64,000 bases of DNA from Arenibacter algicola (GTDB lineage Bacteria > Bacteroidota > Bacteroidia > Flavobacteriales > Flavobacteriaceae): the NCBI RefSeq assembly GCF_018860365.1, contig NZ_JAHKPO010000003.1, forward strand, positions 310,001-374,000. Reading direction: 5' to 3'. Below, in pieces: positions 25,473-35,768 of this stretch (position 1 is its first letter; each line of letters opens with the position of its first letter). Under the pieces are notes generated by a model. The model worked only from the letters and a program-made list of their open reading frames with translations. It searched no databases and was not told the DNA's origin. Both the position numbers and the translations under genes were made by a program.

Positions 25473-27872
25473 ATGATCACTAATACTGAACTTGAATACA
25501 AAGGCAATTTATACCCCAATACAATTGTTGAATTTCACAGGGATACGGATAAATTGTATTTTACCACCTCAAACGGTGTCATTTTGGAGATGACAATTTT
25601 GCGGGACAGTATATTGAGATTTAGATATGCTACCGAAAATATTTTTGAGCCCGATTTTTCTTATGCCATCAGCGAAAATGTTAGTGTTGGGTTTAATCAC
25701 CTTAAGGTAGAGGAGACTCCAACAGAATATTTGGTATATACCGCCAAACTAAAGGTACTTGTAGATAAAAAGACCCTGAGGACCCAGATTTCGGATCTTG
25801 ATGGCAATATCATTAATGAGGATGAGCTTGGTTTTCATTGGGAAGAGAACTATGAGTTTGGGGGGAATTCTGTAAAAATGAGCAAGATTACCCAAAATGC
25901 CGAGAGTTTCTACGGTTTGGGAGATAAAGCAACACATTCCAACCTTAAGGGCAAACGAGTAAGTAATTGGGTAACGGACCAATACGCCTATGGAAAGGAT
26001 CAAGATCCTTTGTACAAGGCGATTCCTTTTTTTATAGGCTTGCACAATAATAAGTCCTATGGGATTTTCTTTGACAATACGTTTAAAACAAATTTCGATT
26101 TTGCGCATGAGCGCAGAAATGTAACCAGTTTTTGGGCAGATGGGGGAGAGATGAATTATTATTTCATCTACGGTCCACAAATGAGCCAAGTAGTCAAAGC
26201 CTACACCAATTTAACAGGGACGCCAGAGTTGCCGCCAATGTGGGCTATGGGTTACCATCAATCCAAATGGAGCTACTATCCGGAAAGTAATGTTAGGGCA
26301 ATAGCCAAGAATTTTCGAAAAATGAAGATTCCTTGTGATGCCATTTATTTGGACATTGATTATATGGACGGATTTAGGTGTTTTACTTGGGATAAATCGC
26401 GTTTTCCGAATCCGAAAAAAATGATTTCGGATTTGGAGGAAAAGGGATTTAAAACGGTTGTAATGATAGATCCGGGCATAAAGATAGATAAGGATTATTG
26501 GGTATATCAAGAGGCCATTGAAAATGATTATTTCTGCAAACGGGCCGATGGTGCGTTCATGAAAGGTAAGGTGTGGCCCGGGGAATGTAATTTTCCGGAT
26601 TTTACCAATCCCAAGGTTAGGGAGTGGTGGGCTGAACTGTATAAGGAAATGATGTCGGAAATTGGTGTCCATGCGGTTTGGAACGATATGAACGAACCAG
26701 CAGTTATGGAGGTTCCCACCAAGACGGCACCTTTGGATACCCGTCATGATTATGATGGACATCCTTGTTCGCACAGAAAAGCCCACAATGTATATGGAAT
26801 GCAGATGGTTCGTGCTACCTATGAGGGCATTAAAAAGTACGTATATCCAAAGCGGCCCTTTGTAATTACCAGGGCGGCATTCGCGGGGACCCAAAGGTTT
26901 TCTTCTACATGGACCGGCGATAATATTGCCACATGGGAACATTTATGGATTGCGAATGTACAGGCGCAACGCATGTGTATGAGCGGCTATTCGTTCGTAG
27001 GTTCGGATATTGGGGGTTTTGCGGAACAACCCAATGGCGAGCTGTTTGCCAGATGGATTCAATTGGGAGTTTTCCACCCTTTCTGTAGGGTGCATTCCAG
27101 TGGTGATCACGGCGATCAGGAGCCATGGTCCTTTGATGACGAAGTAACCAATATTGTGCGCAAATTTATTGAATTGCGCTATCAACTATTGCCATATTTG
27201 TATACTATGTTCTACCGGTATTCCAAAGAAGGAGTGCCCATGTTGAAACCATTGGTGCATTTTGATCAAGAAGATCATCAGACGCATTTTAGGACCGATG
27301 AATTTATTTTTGGGGAGCAAATCTTGATATGCCCGGTTCATGAACCCAATGCCCAAGGTAGAAGGATGTACCTGCCCAGAGGTACTTGGTACAATTATTG
27401 GACCAATGAAGCCGTAGTTGGTGGTATGGAGAAATGGGTGGTAGCAGGTTTGGATAAAATTCCGATCTTTATTAAAGAAGGAGCCATGATTCCGAAATAC
27501 CCCGTTCAACAATATGTTGGTGAACTGGAAATAAAAGAATTGGTTTTGGATGTATACTTTAAAAATGGTGTTGAAACTTCAACAGTCTACGAGGATGGCC
27601 AGGACGGTTATGATTACAAAAAAGGCAGGTACAGTCTTAGAAATTTTAATTTAAAGGGAAAAGCAAACGAACTGCTTATACAGCAGTTTAAGGACGGAAG
27701 TTTTATAACATCCTATACAACCTTAAAAATGAATCTTCATGGCTTGCCCTTCAAAATTAAGAAAATACAAATAGATAATGAGTTTGTGGATTTGAAGGAT
27801 GTTAAGTTAAATGGGAACAACAATATTCATATCAGCAAGGATTTTACTTTGTTACACATTATTGGTGCCTAA
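25473..27872 (+). CDS. Glycoside hydrolase family 31 alpha-glucosidase
   Basis: 799 residues, the normal GH31 architecture: N-terminal beta-sandwich (galactose-mutarotase-like and DUF4968-type), TIM barrel, and C-terminal beta domains. Nucleophile Asp lies in AVWNDMNEPAVME (about residue 410), and the acid/base Asp in TWTGDNIATWEHL (about residue 486). YLDIDYMDGFRCFTWD is the conserved barrel entry. No signal peptide, so it is cytoplasmic and probably releases glucose from maltodextrins or glycogen-derived chains. Next to glgB on the same strand. Confidence 0.93.
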   Translation: MITNTELEYKGNLYPNTIVEFHRDTDKLYFTTSNGVILEMTILRDSILRFRYATENIFEPDFSYAISENVSVGFNHLKVEETPTEYLVYTAKLKVLVDKKTLRTQISDLDGNIINEDELGFHWEENYEFGGNSVKMSKITQNAESFYGLGDKATHSNLKGKRVSNWVTDQYAYGKDQDPLYKAIPFFIGLHNNKSYGIFFDNTFKTNFDFAHERRNVTSFWADGGEMNYYFIYGPQMSQVVKAYTNLTGTPELPPMWAMGYHQSKWSYYPESNVRAIAKNFRKMKIPCDAIYLDIDYMDGFRCFTWDKSRFPNPKKMISDLEEKGFKTVVMIDPGIKIDKDYWVYQEAIENDYFCKRADGAFMKGKVWPGECNFPDFTNPKVREWWAELYKEMMSEIGVHAVWNDMNEPAVMEVPTKTAPLDTRHDYDGHPCSHRKAHNVYGMQMVRATYEGIKKYVYPKRPFVITRAAFAGTQRFSSTWTGDNIATWEHLWIANVQAQRMCMSGYSFVGSDIGGFAEQPNGELFARWIQLGVFHPFCRVHSSGDHGDQEPWSFDDEVTNIVRKFIELRYQLLPYLYTMFYRYSKEGVPMLKPLVHFDQEDHQTHFRTDEFIFGEQILICPVHEPNAQGRRMYLPRGTWYNYWTNEAVVGGMEKWVVAGLDKIPIFIKEGAMIPKYPVQQYVGELEIKELVLDVYFKNGVETSTVYEDGQDGYDYKKGRYSLRNFNLKGKANELLIQQFKDGSFITSYTTLKMNLHGLPFKIKKIQIDNEFVDLKDVKLNGNNNIHISKDFTLLHIIGA

Positions 27873-27912
27873 ATTTTTTGTAATTTTCGGTGAATAAATA
27901 TTTAATCTTAAG

Positions 27913-28722
27913 ATGAAAAAAATAGTTTTAATAATAATGGTCTTTTTAGGGGTTGCGGCCTGTAAGACCAATCCTTTTACAGGGCAAAAGGTTTTGAACT
28001 TTTACCCGAATAGTCAAATTTTTCCAACAGCTTTTGCTCAATATGACCAATTTCTTGGAGAGAACAAGGTAATTACCGGTACAGACGATGCAAAAATGAT
28101 AACAAAAACAGGTCAGCGTATTGCAGCGGCTGCCGAACGTTGGTTAGCAGCCAATGGTTATCCAGGTTACCTCAAGGATTACAAATGGGAATATAATTTG
28201 GTGAATGATGAAACAGTGAACGCTTGGTGTATGCCGGGTGGTAAAATTGTTTTTTATACCGGGATCCTGCCTATATGTCAAGGGGAGACCGGAGTGGCAG
28301 TGGTAATGGGCCATGAGGTGGCGCACGCCTTGGCGGACCATGGAGCGCAACGGATGAGCGCCGGCACCTTGCAGCAATTGGGGGCTGTGGCTGGCAATGT
28401 GGTGATACAGGATGAGCAAAAAAGGAACATATTCAATCAAGCTTATGGAATTGGTTCCCAGGTTGGGGTAATGCTTCCTTTTAGTAGAAGTCATGAGACA
28501 GAAGCCGATAGAATTGGTTTGCAGATTATGGCCATTGCGGGTTATAATCCAGATGAAGCTGCAGAACTTTGGAAGAGAATGCAGGCCAATAGTGGAGGTA
28601 GTGCACCGCCAGAGTTTCTAAGTACCCACCCTTCCAACGAAACCCGTATTGCCAACCTTACGGAATGGGCACCTTTGGCCAAAAAAGAAGCGGCTAAATT
28701 TGGCATTACTACTTTTCAATAG
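27913..28722 (+). CDS. M48 family metalloprotease lipoprotein
   Basis: 269 residues. Lipobox VAAC (Cys17), then an M48 (Loip/YcaL-like) zinc protease: zinc ligands His135 and His139 in HEVAH and the third ligand Glu198 in HETEAD. The segment NPFTGQKVLNFY and PGGKIVFYTG are family-typical. It is anchored in the periplasm and probably degrades misfolded envelope proteins. A Rho-independent terminator follows at 28763. Confidence 0.92.
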   Translation: MKKIVLIIMVFLGVAACKTNPFTGQKVLNFYPNSQIFPTAFAQYDQFLGENKVITGTDDAKMITKTGQRIAAAAERWLAANGYPGYLKDYKWEYNLVNDETVNAWCMPGGKIVFYTGILPICQGETGVAVVMGHEVAHALADHGAQRMSAGTLQQLGAVAGNVVIQDEQKRNIFNQAYGIGSQVGVMLPFSRSHETEADRIGLQIMAIAGYNPDEAAELWKRMQANSGGSAPPEFLSTHPSNETRIANLTEWAPLAKKEAAKFGITTFQ

Positions 28723-28762
28723 TGATAGGTAAAATAAAAAATTAAGTACTAATTATAATTGG

Positions 28763-28792
28763 AAAGCTGCTCTTATAGGAGCAGCTTTTTTT
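28763..28792 (+). terminator. Terminator after the M48 gene
   Basis: Ten-base inverted repeat AAAGCTGCTC / GAGCAGCTTT (28763-28772, 28779-28788) followed by T's to 28792. The next start codon is only 5 nt further on. Confidence 0.8.
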
Positions 28793-28796
28793 ATAA

Positions 28797-30125
28797 ATGA
28801 CTAGAATCTTTCCTATAAAGGGCAGTAAAAAATTATTAAACGCTTGGGCATTTTATGATTGGGCAAATTCTGTTTATAGCCTTGTAATTTCATCTGCTAT
28901 ATTTCCCATTTTTTATGGGGCCCTGTTCCGGGTGGCCGGAATAGAGAAGGTCGTTGTCTTTGGTGGGGAAATTGCGAGGGCACCCCTAATAAGCTATGTT
29001 ACCTCGGCTGCGTTTTTGTTTATAGCCCTTATAACACCTATTTTATCCGGTATTGCAGACTATTTGGGGAACAAAAGGCTCTTTATGAAGTTGTTTTGTT
29101 ACTTGGGGGCATTGTCCTGTATAGGATTATATTGGTTTTCCTTGGAAAATATTTACTTCAGTCTGCTTTGTTATTTTTTTGGATTGGTGGGGTTTTGGGT
29201 AAGTTTTGCCTTTAGTAACTCATACCTGCCAGATATTGCTTTTCCAGAACAACAGGATAGAATTAGTGCAAAAGGTTTTTCTCTTGGCTATATTGGAAGT
29301 GTTATTTTGCTGCTTTTTAATTTGGCAATGGTCATGAAACCCAATCTCTTTGGAATCGAAACTGACGCTGGCGGAATCGCGGAAATAAAGGCGATGAGGT
29401 ATTCATTTCTAACGGTAGGCCTTTGGTGGATAGGATTTTCCCAGTATAGTTTTTATTTTCTTCCCAAAGGGTTTAAAAGGGAAGGGGTTAGGCAACATAT
29501 AATACTTAATGGTTTTAGAGAGCTAAAGAATGTATGGCATCAAATGGCAGGGCAATTAAAATTGAAACGATATTTGGCCGCCTTTTTTATCTATAGCATG
29601 GCTGTACAGACCGTTATGTTGATTGCAACTTATTTTGGGGAAGAGGAGATTCAATGGAATTCGGATTCCGAAAGAACAACAGGATTGATTGTTAGTATCC
29701 TTCTTATTCAGCTTGTTGCCATTGCTGGGGCAACGCTTACCGCCAAGGCATCCAAAACCTTCGGCAATATTGGGACACTTATTGTGGTGAATATACTTTG
29801 GGTATTGATTTGCATTTATGCTTATTTTTTGATTACGCCTATCGATTTTTATATAGCAGCAGGGTGTGTGGGTATCGTTATGGGTGGGATTCAGGCGCTT
29901 TCTAGGTCCACCTATTCCAAATTTTTACCAGAAACCACAGATACTGCATCTTTTTTTAGTTTTTATGATGTAGCGGAAAAGATAGGAATTGTTATAGGCA
30001 CTTTCTTATATGGTTTTGCGGCCCAATATTTTGGAAGTATGCGATACGCCATTATTTTGCTTGGATTGTTTTTTATGGCAGGCGCATTTCTTCTGACCAG
30101 GGTAAATAGGGCCAGGGGAATATAA
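28797..30125 (+). CDS. MFS transporter (Atg22/UMF1-like)
   Basis: 442 residues, about twelve transmembrane helices. The N-terminus LLNAWAFYDWANSVYSLVI is the signature of the Atg22-like (UMF1) major facilitator subfamily, and GGIQALSRSTYSKFLPE near residue 365 is its second conserved block. In eukaryotes Atg22 exports amino acids; bacterial substrates are not established. The ATG sits right after the terminator hairpin of the M48 gene with no visible ribosome binding site; no alternative start fits the conserved N-terminus. Confidence 0.85.
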   Translation: MTRIFPIKGSKKLLNAWAFYDWANSVYSLVISSAIFPIFYGALFRVAGIEKVVVFGGEIARAPLISYVTSAAFLFIALITPILSGIADYLGNKRLFMKLFCYLGALSCIGLYWFSLENIYFSLLCYFFGLVGFWVSFAFSNSYLPDIAFPEQQDRISAKGFSLGYIGSVILLLFNLAMVMKPNLFGIETDAGGIAEIKAMRYSFLTVGLWWIGFSQYSFYFLPKGFKREGVRQHIILNGFRELKNVWHQMAGQLKLKRYLAAFFIYSMAVQTVMLIATYFGEEEIQWNSDSERTTGLIVSILLIQLVAIAGATLTAKASKTFGNIGTLIVVNILWVLICIYAYFLITPIDFYIAAGCVGIVMGGIQALSRSTYSKFLPETTDTASFFSFYDVAEKIGIVIGTFLYGFAAQYFGSMRYAIILLGLFFMAGAFLLTRVNRARGI

Positions 30126-30147
30126 GTTCTTAAGGTAGTATTTTCAT

Positions 30148-30873
30148 TTATTGCATGGTTATGTCTCCAGATCCTGAAACCTTAGTATTAATTTTTTCAG
30201 GATTGCCCCGATAATCTATATCGCCCGAACCAGATACTTTTGCGTTTATTTCCTTATTAGCGGTTACCTTTACATTTGCCGAACCCGAAACAGTGGCATC
30301 CACATGGTCGGCACTTAGGTCATAGGCATTGATATTCCCAGATCCTGAGATAGATACATCTAAATCGGTTGTTTTTCCACTTAATACCATATCCCCGGAA
30401 CCGGACATACTTGCTTTCAAGGATTTTACCTCGAGTGCTAGGGAAATGTCTCCTGAGCCCGATATTGTGGTTTCAAAAAAATCGGCTTTTAAGGTCTTTT
30501 TACTAACAATATCCCCAGAGCCAGATAAACTCAAGGCACTTATGCTTTCTACAGGAATGGTTATGGAAACCCCTTTTCTCCAAGAAGACGGATTTAGGTT
30601 ATATCCGTTTTTGACTTTAATGGTTAATTTATTCCCATTAACTTCGGTTGTAATATGGTCCAATATATTTTGTTCTCCCACTAACGTGAGCAAACCTTCC
30701 TTGCCTTCTACCAAATCAATATCGAAGAATCCTGAAATTGCAATTTGATCGTAGTGCTTTGTGGTTCTCTCGATGGTAACCTGATTACCGTTTCCTCTTA
30801 TTTTATTGTTTCTTTGGGCGCTAATGCTACCAAGGATAAATAGACTGAGTAGGGTGGTTGTTATGTGTTTCAT
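30148..30873 (-). CDS. Head-GIN (DUF2807) auto-transporter adhesin-like protein
   Basis: 241 residues from the ATG at 30873; a Met at 30924 would overlap the upstream gene and precede the signal peptide (MKHITTTLLSLFILGSISAQ). After it comes a DUF2807 'head GIN' domain: seven SGSGDI-like repeats spaced about 18-22 residues (for example ALSLSGSGDIVSKKTL, ASMSGSGDMVLSG), predicting a right-handed beta-helix. Exported, presumably surface or periplasmic. Last gene of the ECF sigma operon starting at 33075. Function unproven. Confidence 0.82.
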   Translation of the reverse strand: MKHITTTLLSLFILGSISAQRNNKIRGNGNQVTIERTTKHYDQIAISGFFDIDLVEGKEGLLTLVGEQNILDHITTEVNGNKLTIKVKNGYNLNPSSWRKGVSITIPVESISALSLSGSGDIVSKKTLKADFFETTISGSGDISLALEVKSLKASMSGSGDMVLSGKTTDLDVSISGSGNINAYDLSADHVDATVSGSANVKVTANKEINAKVSGSGDIDYRGNPEKINTKVSGSGDITMQ

Positions 30874-30889
30874 CTTTATCTGTTTAAAG

Positions 30890-31981
30890 TTATTTTTTAT
30901 TAAATGAAATCCCGCCGTATTCACTTGTAATAGTCATTAGATTGCCACTGTTTTGACTTCCGTAATAGCCTTTAAAGTATTTTTGGTGGGATTTTTCGTT
31001 GCTAATGTTTATTTCGAATTCATCCTTTCCACTTACCCCTGCATATTTTGTGTCGATTTCAAAATCGAAATGATAAGCTGGGGAGTACCCTATTTTTATG
31101 CCGGTGTAATCCGTGTTTATCCGAAGGTTTTTGGCATCAGCTGCCATCTCATCAATTTTCACTGACCCGTAGCTCGATTTTATATCCACGTTGCCATGTA
31201 TTGTTCCCAAGCTTACATTTATATAATCACCATTGCCCTGAATATTTCTGGCCTGCCCGATTTCCAATTTGCCATAATCGCAAACATAGGACAGGTCTTC
31301 CATTGTTTGGACCGTGGCGTTGGTGTAGTCGGCAACAATATCCAGATTCCCTGCCTTTTCAATGGTAAAGCCGGAATAATCGGCATTGATTTTGCCGCTA
31401 TTTATATAACCAATGGTAGATTTGGAGGTATAATCGAAGGATAATTGGTTGCTTCTCCCGTGTAGTTCCCCAATTTCCAATCGTCCATAGTCGCAATTAA
31501 TTTTGGCGTGGCCGTCTATTCTGTCCAAAATAATACTACCATAGTCGTTACTAAGATTAACACTGTTCTTTATGGGGATTTTAACCGTATAGTTTACTTG
31601 CATATTTACATTATTGCTGCTGCCCCAATTCCATCCCCAACTATTTTTATCCTTGTTAAAGATGGTAGTGGCAGAAACCATAGTGCTGTTGCCCTCAAAA
31701 TCCACGGTAATTTCATCCAGCTTACGCTGTACCTTATCTTCGTTGTCCCCAGTGGTCTTAATATGGACCTCTATGGTTATCCTATCCTGGTTCCAAGAGC
31801 TTATATTTAAATTTCCATAGCTATTATCGATTTTCAATAAGGCTTCCAGATTTACTTTGTACTCTTTTTTAATGGTTTTTTCCTTGGTGTATTTACCTCT
31901 AGGCATATCATTGTTGGAAAAAGAACTGATGGGAACAAGCCATAACAAGGCGAGTATATATCTAAGCCGTAATATTTTCAT
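30890..31981 (-). CDS. Exported beta-helix protein, DUF4097/head-GIN-like
   Basis: 363 residues from the ATG at 31981 (an upstream Met at 32032 is rejected because it precedes the signal peptide, whose hydrophobic part is YILALLWLVPISSFS). The mature protein has many 15-20-residue repeats of the type NLSNDYGSIILDRIDGHAKI and CDYGRLEIGELHG, i.e. '(C/S)DYG..' rungs, suggesting a beta-helix like the adjacent DUF2807 protein. Its start overlaps the upstream gene by 20 bp. Function unknown, probably envelope-located. Confidence 0.75.
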   Translation of the reverse strand: MKILRLRYILALLWLVPISSFSNNDMPRGKYTKEKTIKKEYKVNLEALLKIDNSYGNLNISSWNQDRITIEVHIKTTGDNEDKVQRKLDEITVDFEGNSTMVSATTIFNKDKNSWGWNWGSSNNVNMQVNYTVKIPIKNSVNLSNDYGSIILDRIDGHAKINCDYGRLEIGELHGRSNQLSFDYTSKSTIGYINSGKINADYSGFTIEKAGNLDIVADYTNATVQTMEDLSYVCDYGKLEIGQARNIQGNGDYINVSLGTIHGNVDIKSSYGSVKIDEMAADAKNLRINTDYTGIKIGYSPAYHFDFEIDTKYAGVSGKDEFEINISNEKSHQKYFKGYYGSQNSGNLMTITSEYGGISFNKK

Positions 31982-32522
31982 TTTTGTAGTTTTTAAAATT
32001 TTTAATTTCTTCAATTTGCTCCAACACTTCATTCAATAGATCTATTCTGGTCTGAAAATTGGTGATCATGGCACTTAATATCAGTTTGCTATTGCCGCCA
32101 TCCAATAGATCCTGCTCCATTTTTTTGTAATCCCTATCCAAGTTCTTAAGTTGGATCATGGTATCGGCAATCAATTTTTGAGTCTCGGGTGTACTTTCAT
32201 TTTGCATTTTTTTTACCTGATCCTCTATTACACTGGCAAAGTAGTATTCGGTGTTGGTGATTTCCGGGGAAATTTTGGAAACCTGCTGTTGCACGCTTGG
32301 GGATGTATATAGGAAATTGAATCCTAGGGAGCATAATATTAGCACAGCAGCGGCTATGGATAGAGGTTTCCATCCGAAACGTTTCCTTTTGGTTTTTACT
32401 ACCGCTGTAGACGAGGCTTCTAATTTTGTGAAGAACCTTTGTCTGTGGCCATCTACCGGTTCTGCTGTATCAAAGGAGCCTTTTAATTCCCCAAACAGTT
32501 TTTCTATAGGATCAACTTCCAT
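31962..32522 (-). CDS. Putative membrane anti-sigma factor
   Basis: 186 residues: an N-terminal cytoplasmic segment (MEVDPIEKLFGELKGSFDTA, about 50 residues), one transmembrane helix near residues 51-70 (LSIAAAVLILCSLGFNFLY) and an extracytoplasmic helical domain with a coiled-coil character. It overlaps the sigma gene by 11 bp and the next gene by 20 bp. Position and topology fit an anti-sigma factor, but no ASD zinc motif is seen, so the assignment is by context. Confidence 0.65.
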   Translation of the reverse strand: MEVDPIEKLFGELKGSFDTAEPVDGHRQRFFTKLEASSTAVVKTKRKRFGWKPLSIAAAVLILCSLGFNFLYTSPSVQQQVSKISPEITNTEYYFASVIEDQVKKMQNESTPETQKLIADTMIQLKNLDRDYKKMEQDLLDGGNSKLILSAMITNFQTRIDLLNEVLEQIEEIKNFKNYKNENITA

Positions 32523-33075
32523 GGTATTCGATATTTAATTTTTGCCTCAGGCTTTCTTTTGCCCTTGAAATCATTGTTCTGCAATTGGCATAACTCAAAT
32601 TCATTATTTCGCATATTTCTTCGTAATCATATCCTTCAATTAAATGTAAGGTCAAAGAAATTCTGTAATTGTCTTTTAACAGCTTCATGGTTTCAATCAC
32701 TTTTTGAGCCTTTAGTTCAATCATTCCATTATCTGGGACATATCCATCATTATCTTCGACCTTGTACATTACATTTCCAAGATCGACTTCCTGGCGTTTT
32801 AACCTTTTTTTATATTGATGAATACTGTTGTTGACCACGATTCGCTTTAGCCAGGCCCCAAAGGAAACTTCTCCCTTAAATTGGTCCAGTTTGGTCAATG
32901 CGCTTAATAGCGATTCCTGCATTACATCTTCTGCAATAGCGCTGTCTTTTACAATCCTATAGGAAACATTGTACATTCCCTTGTAATAGCGATTGTAAAT
33001 TTCTAGTTGCGCGTTCCGGTTGCCGTTTAAGCACAATGGTAACAACTCATCAATATGTCTCTTTTCTAGGCTCAA
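32512..33075 (-). CDS. ECF-type RNA polymerase sigma factor
   Basis: 187 residues with region 2 (LLPLCLNGNRNAQLEIYNRY, DVMQESLLSALTKL, FGAWLKRIVVNNSI) and region 4 (GYDYEEICEIMNLSYANCRT). First gene of a four-gene minus-strand operon with the putative anti-sigma and two exported beta-helix proteins; overlaps of 11 and 20 bp show tight coupling. The region-4 helix differs from the sigma at 15787, so the two should read different promoters. The 218-bp gap to lon holds its promoter, not identified. Confidence 0.92.
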   Translation of the reverse strand: MSLEKRHIDELLPLCLNGNRNAQLEIYNRYYKGMYNVSYRIVKDSAIAEDVMQESLLSALTKLDQFKGEVSFGAWLKRIVVNNSIHQYKKRLKRQEVDLGNVMYKVEDNDGYVPDNGMIELKAQKVIETMKLLKDNYRISLTLHLIEGYDYEEICEIMNLSYANCRTMISRAKESLRQKLNIEYHGS

Positions 33076-33256
33076 AAAGGTATTGGTTTGCTTAATAGAT
33101 GAGGTAATTTATGGAATGTTACAGTTTATTTATAAAAAGATTTTCCTTGTTGGCATAAGAATTGCCCAAATAGAAATAAAAGGAAATGCTAGAATCCTCA
33201 ACCTCCTGATTATTATAGGGAAAGAAGGTATACACAGGATTAAATATAAATTATTT

Positions 33257-33277
33257 TTCTGTCTAACAATGACAGAA
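33257..33277 (+). promoter_or_regulatory. Inverted repeat in the lon leader
   Basis: Perfect 7-bp inverted repeat TTCTGTC - 7 nt - GACAGAA, ending 16 bp before the lon ATG. It could be an operator or a leader hairpin; there is no T run, so it is not a terminator. A weak -7 (TATTTTTC, 33252-33259) overlaps it, which would suit a repressor site. Confidence 0.35.
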
Positions 33278-33293
33278 TGACCGAAAATAGAAT

Positions 33294-35744
33294 ATGGCTA
33301 AAACAAAAAACATACAATTTGACACTATGTCATTGCAGGGGATTGATGAGGATGCGGAGTTAATACCCTTGATGACACCTGAAGATGAGGAGGAAATTAA
33401 CAATGAAAAGTTGCCCGAAACCTTGCCTATATTGCCGTTGCGTAATACTGTATTGTTTCCCGGTGTGGTAATTCCTATTACAGCAGGAAGGGATAAGTCC
33501 ATTAAATTGATAAAGGATGCCAATAACGGATCAAAGGTTATTGGTGTGGTGGCCCAAAAGGATGAGGAAACAGAAAATCCCGGTGTAAAGGATATCAATA
33601 CTTTGGGGACTGTGGCGAGAATTTTAAGGGTGCTGCAAATGCCCGATGGGAACACTACCGTGATCATTCAGGGTAAAAAACGATTTGAAGTAGCCGAAGT
33701 GCTTACTGAAAAGCCTTACATCACCGCTACCGTGAGGGAAACAACCGAAGTTAGACCGGCACGAGACGACAAGGAGTTTAGGGCAATCATAGATACTATA
33801 AAAGAATTGTCATTGCAGATTATTAGGGACAATCCCAATATCCCCAGTGAGGCTTCTTTTGCTATAAAAAATATACAGAGCGATTCTTTTCTGATAAATT
33901 TTGTCTCCTCCAATCTCAACTTGAGCGTAAAGGACAAACAGGAATTATTGGAGATTGGCAGCTTACAGGATCGTGCATTGGCTACCCTTAAATATATGAA
34001 CATTGAGCTTCAGAAGCTGGAACTGAAAAATGATATTCAGTCAAAGGTTCGAACTGATATGGATCAGCAACAACGGGAGTATTATCTTCATCAGCAAATG
34101 AAAACCATCCAAGAGGAATTGGGAGGACTTTCTTATGAAGAGGAAGTGGATGAGATGCGTAAAAAGGCCAAAAAGAAAAAATGGAGCAAAGCCGTTGCCG
34201 AGCACTTTGAGAAGGAATTGGCCAAAATGCAACGGATGAATCCGCAGGTGGCCGAGTATTCCATTCAGCGTAATTATTTGGATCTGTTTTTGGAGCTTCC
34301 CTGGAATGAATATTCCAAGGATAAGTTCGATTTAAAAAGGGCCCAAAAAATATTGGATAGGGACCATTATGGTCTGGAAGATGTAAAAAGAAGGATTATT
34401 GAATATTTGGCGGTGCTAAAATTGAGGAATGATATGAAATCGCCTATCCTATGCCTATTTGGACCTCCGGGAGTTGGTAAAACCTCCTTGGGTAAATCTG
34501 TGGCCGAGGCATTGGGAAGGGAATATGTACGAATTTCACTTGGTGGTCTCAGGGACGAGGCCGAGATTCGTGGGCACCGTAAAACCTATATAGGAGCCAT
34601 GCCCGGTAGAATTATTCAAAGTTTAAAAAAGGCAGGTAAGTCTAATCCTGTTTTTATTTTGGATGAAATAGATAAACTGTCCAATAGCCATCAAGGTGAT
34701 CCTTCCTCGGCTATGTTGGAGGTATTGGATCCCGAACAAAACAATGAGTTTCATGATAACTTTTTGGAAATGGGCTACGACCTATCCAAAGTAATGTTCA
34801 TTGCTACGGCCAATAGCTTAGCGGAAATACAGCCTGCCCTAAGGGATAGGATGGAAATTATACATGTAACCGGGTATACCATAGAGGAAAAGGTGGAAAT
34901 TGCAAAAAGGCATCTATTGCCAAAGCAGTTAAAGGAGCATGGCTTAAGTGTAAATCATCTGAAAATTGGGAAGCCTCAATTGGAAAAGATTGTCGAGGGG
35001 TATACCAGGGAATCCGGGGTAAGGTCTTTGGAAAAACAAATAGCCAAAATGGTACGGCATGCCGCAAAATCTATTGCAATGGATGAGGAATACAACCAAA
35101 AGGTTTCCTTTGAAGATGTTGAAAAGGTTTTGGGACCTGCACGAATGGAAAGGGATAAATACGAGAATAATGATGTGGCGGGTGTGGTTACAGGATTGGC
35201 CTGGACCAGTGTTGGAGGTGATATTTTGTTCATTGAGTCCATTTTGTCCAGGGGAAAAGGGAATCTGACCATTACAGGTAACTTGGGTACGGTGATGAAG
35301 GAGTCTGCCACAATAGCTATGGAGTATATTAAATCCAATTCGGATAGGTATGGTATTGATCCAGAAGTATTCGATAAATACAATGTGCATATTCACGTTC
35401 CGGAAGGGGCTACGCCAAAAGACGGACCCAGTGCGGGAATTACCATGTTGACCTCTTTGGTGTCCTTGTTTACCCAGAAAAAAATAAAAAAGAGTCTGGC
35501 CATGACGGGAGAAATTACCCTAAGGGGCAAAGTACTTCCTGTGGGAGGGATAAAGGAGAAGATTTTGGCTGCAAAGCGGGCGAAAATTAAGGAAATCATA
35601 CTTTGTGAGGATAACAGAAAGGATATTTTGGAAATCAAGGAGGATTATTTAAAGGGCCTTACTTTTCATTATGTGAACGACATGCAGGAGGTAATAGATA
35701 TTGCCATTACAGATGAGTCCGTTAAAAATCCAAAGCAACTTTAA
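33294..35744 (+). CDS. lon: ATP-dependent protease Lon (endopeptidase La)
   Basis: 816 residues in the order LON substrate-binding domain (about 40-240), coiled-coil, AAA+ domain and serine protease domain. Walker A GPPGVGKT is at residues 390-397, Walker [10 protein letters not shown] near 455, and the Ser-Lys catalytic dyad is Ser713 (PKDGPSAG) and Lys756 (GGIKEK). It degrades damaged and regulatory proteins in the cytoplasm. Monocistronic, divergent from the sigma operon, with a strong terminator 25 bp after the stop. Confidence 0.97.
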   Translation: MAKTKNIQFDTMSLQGIDEDAELIPLMTPEDEEEINNEKLPETLPILPLRNTVLFPGVVIPITAGRDKSIKLIKDANNGSKVIGVVAQKDEETENPGVKDINTLGTVARILRVLQMPDGNTTVIIQGKKRFEVAEVLTEKPYITATVRETTEVRPARDDKEFRAIIDTIKELSLQIIRDNPNIPSEASFAIKNIQSDSFLINFVSSNLNLSVKDKQELLEIGSLQDRALATLKYMNIELQKLELKNDIQSKVRTDMDQQQREYYLHQQMKTIQEELGGLSYEEEVDEMRKKAKKKKWSKAVAEHFEKELAKMQRMNPQVAEYSIQRNYLDLFLELPWNEYSKDKFDLKRAQKILDRDHYGLEDVKRRIIEYLAVLKLRNDMKSPILCLFGPPGVGKTSLGKSVAEALGREYVRISLGGLRDEAEIRGHRKTYIGAMPGRIIQSLKKAGKSNPVFILDEIDKLSNSHQGDPSSAMLEVLDPEQNNEFHDNFLEMGYDLSKVMFIATANSLAEIQPALRDRMEIIHVTGYTIEEKVEIAKRHLLPKQLKEHGLSVNHLKIGKPQLEKIVEGYTRESGVRSLEKQIAKMVRHAAKSIAMDEEYNQKVSFEDVEKVLGPARMERDKYENNDVAGVVTGLAWTSVGGDILFIESILSRGKGNLTITGNLGTVMKESATIAMEYIKSNSDRYGIDPEVFDKYNVHIHVPEGATPKDGPSAGITMLTSLVSLFTQKKIKKSLAMTGEITLRGKVLPVGGIKEKILAAKRAKIKEIILCEDNRKDILEIKEDYLKGLTFHYVNDMQEVIDIAITDESVKNPKQL

Positions 35745-35768
35745 AGAGATTTTTATTATCAATAGATC

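Noticed and set aside
26211..26942. 243-codon antisense ORF inside the GH31 gene
   Set aside because: Opposite strand of a fully conserved catalytic barrel; translation unlike any protein family.
30329..30748. 139-codon plus-strand ORF over the DUF2807 gene
   Set aside because: Mirror of the SGSGDI repeats (gives repeated SPEPD); a by-product of the repeat.
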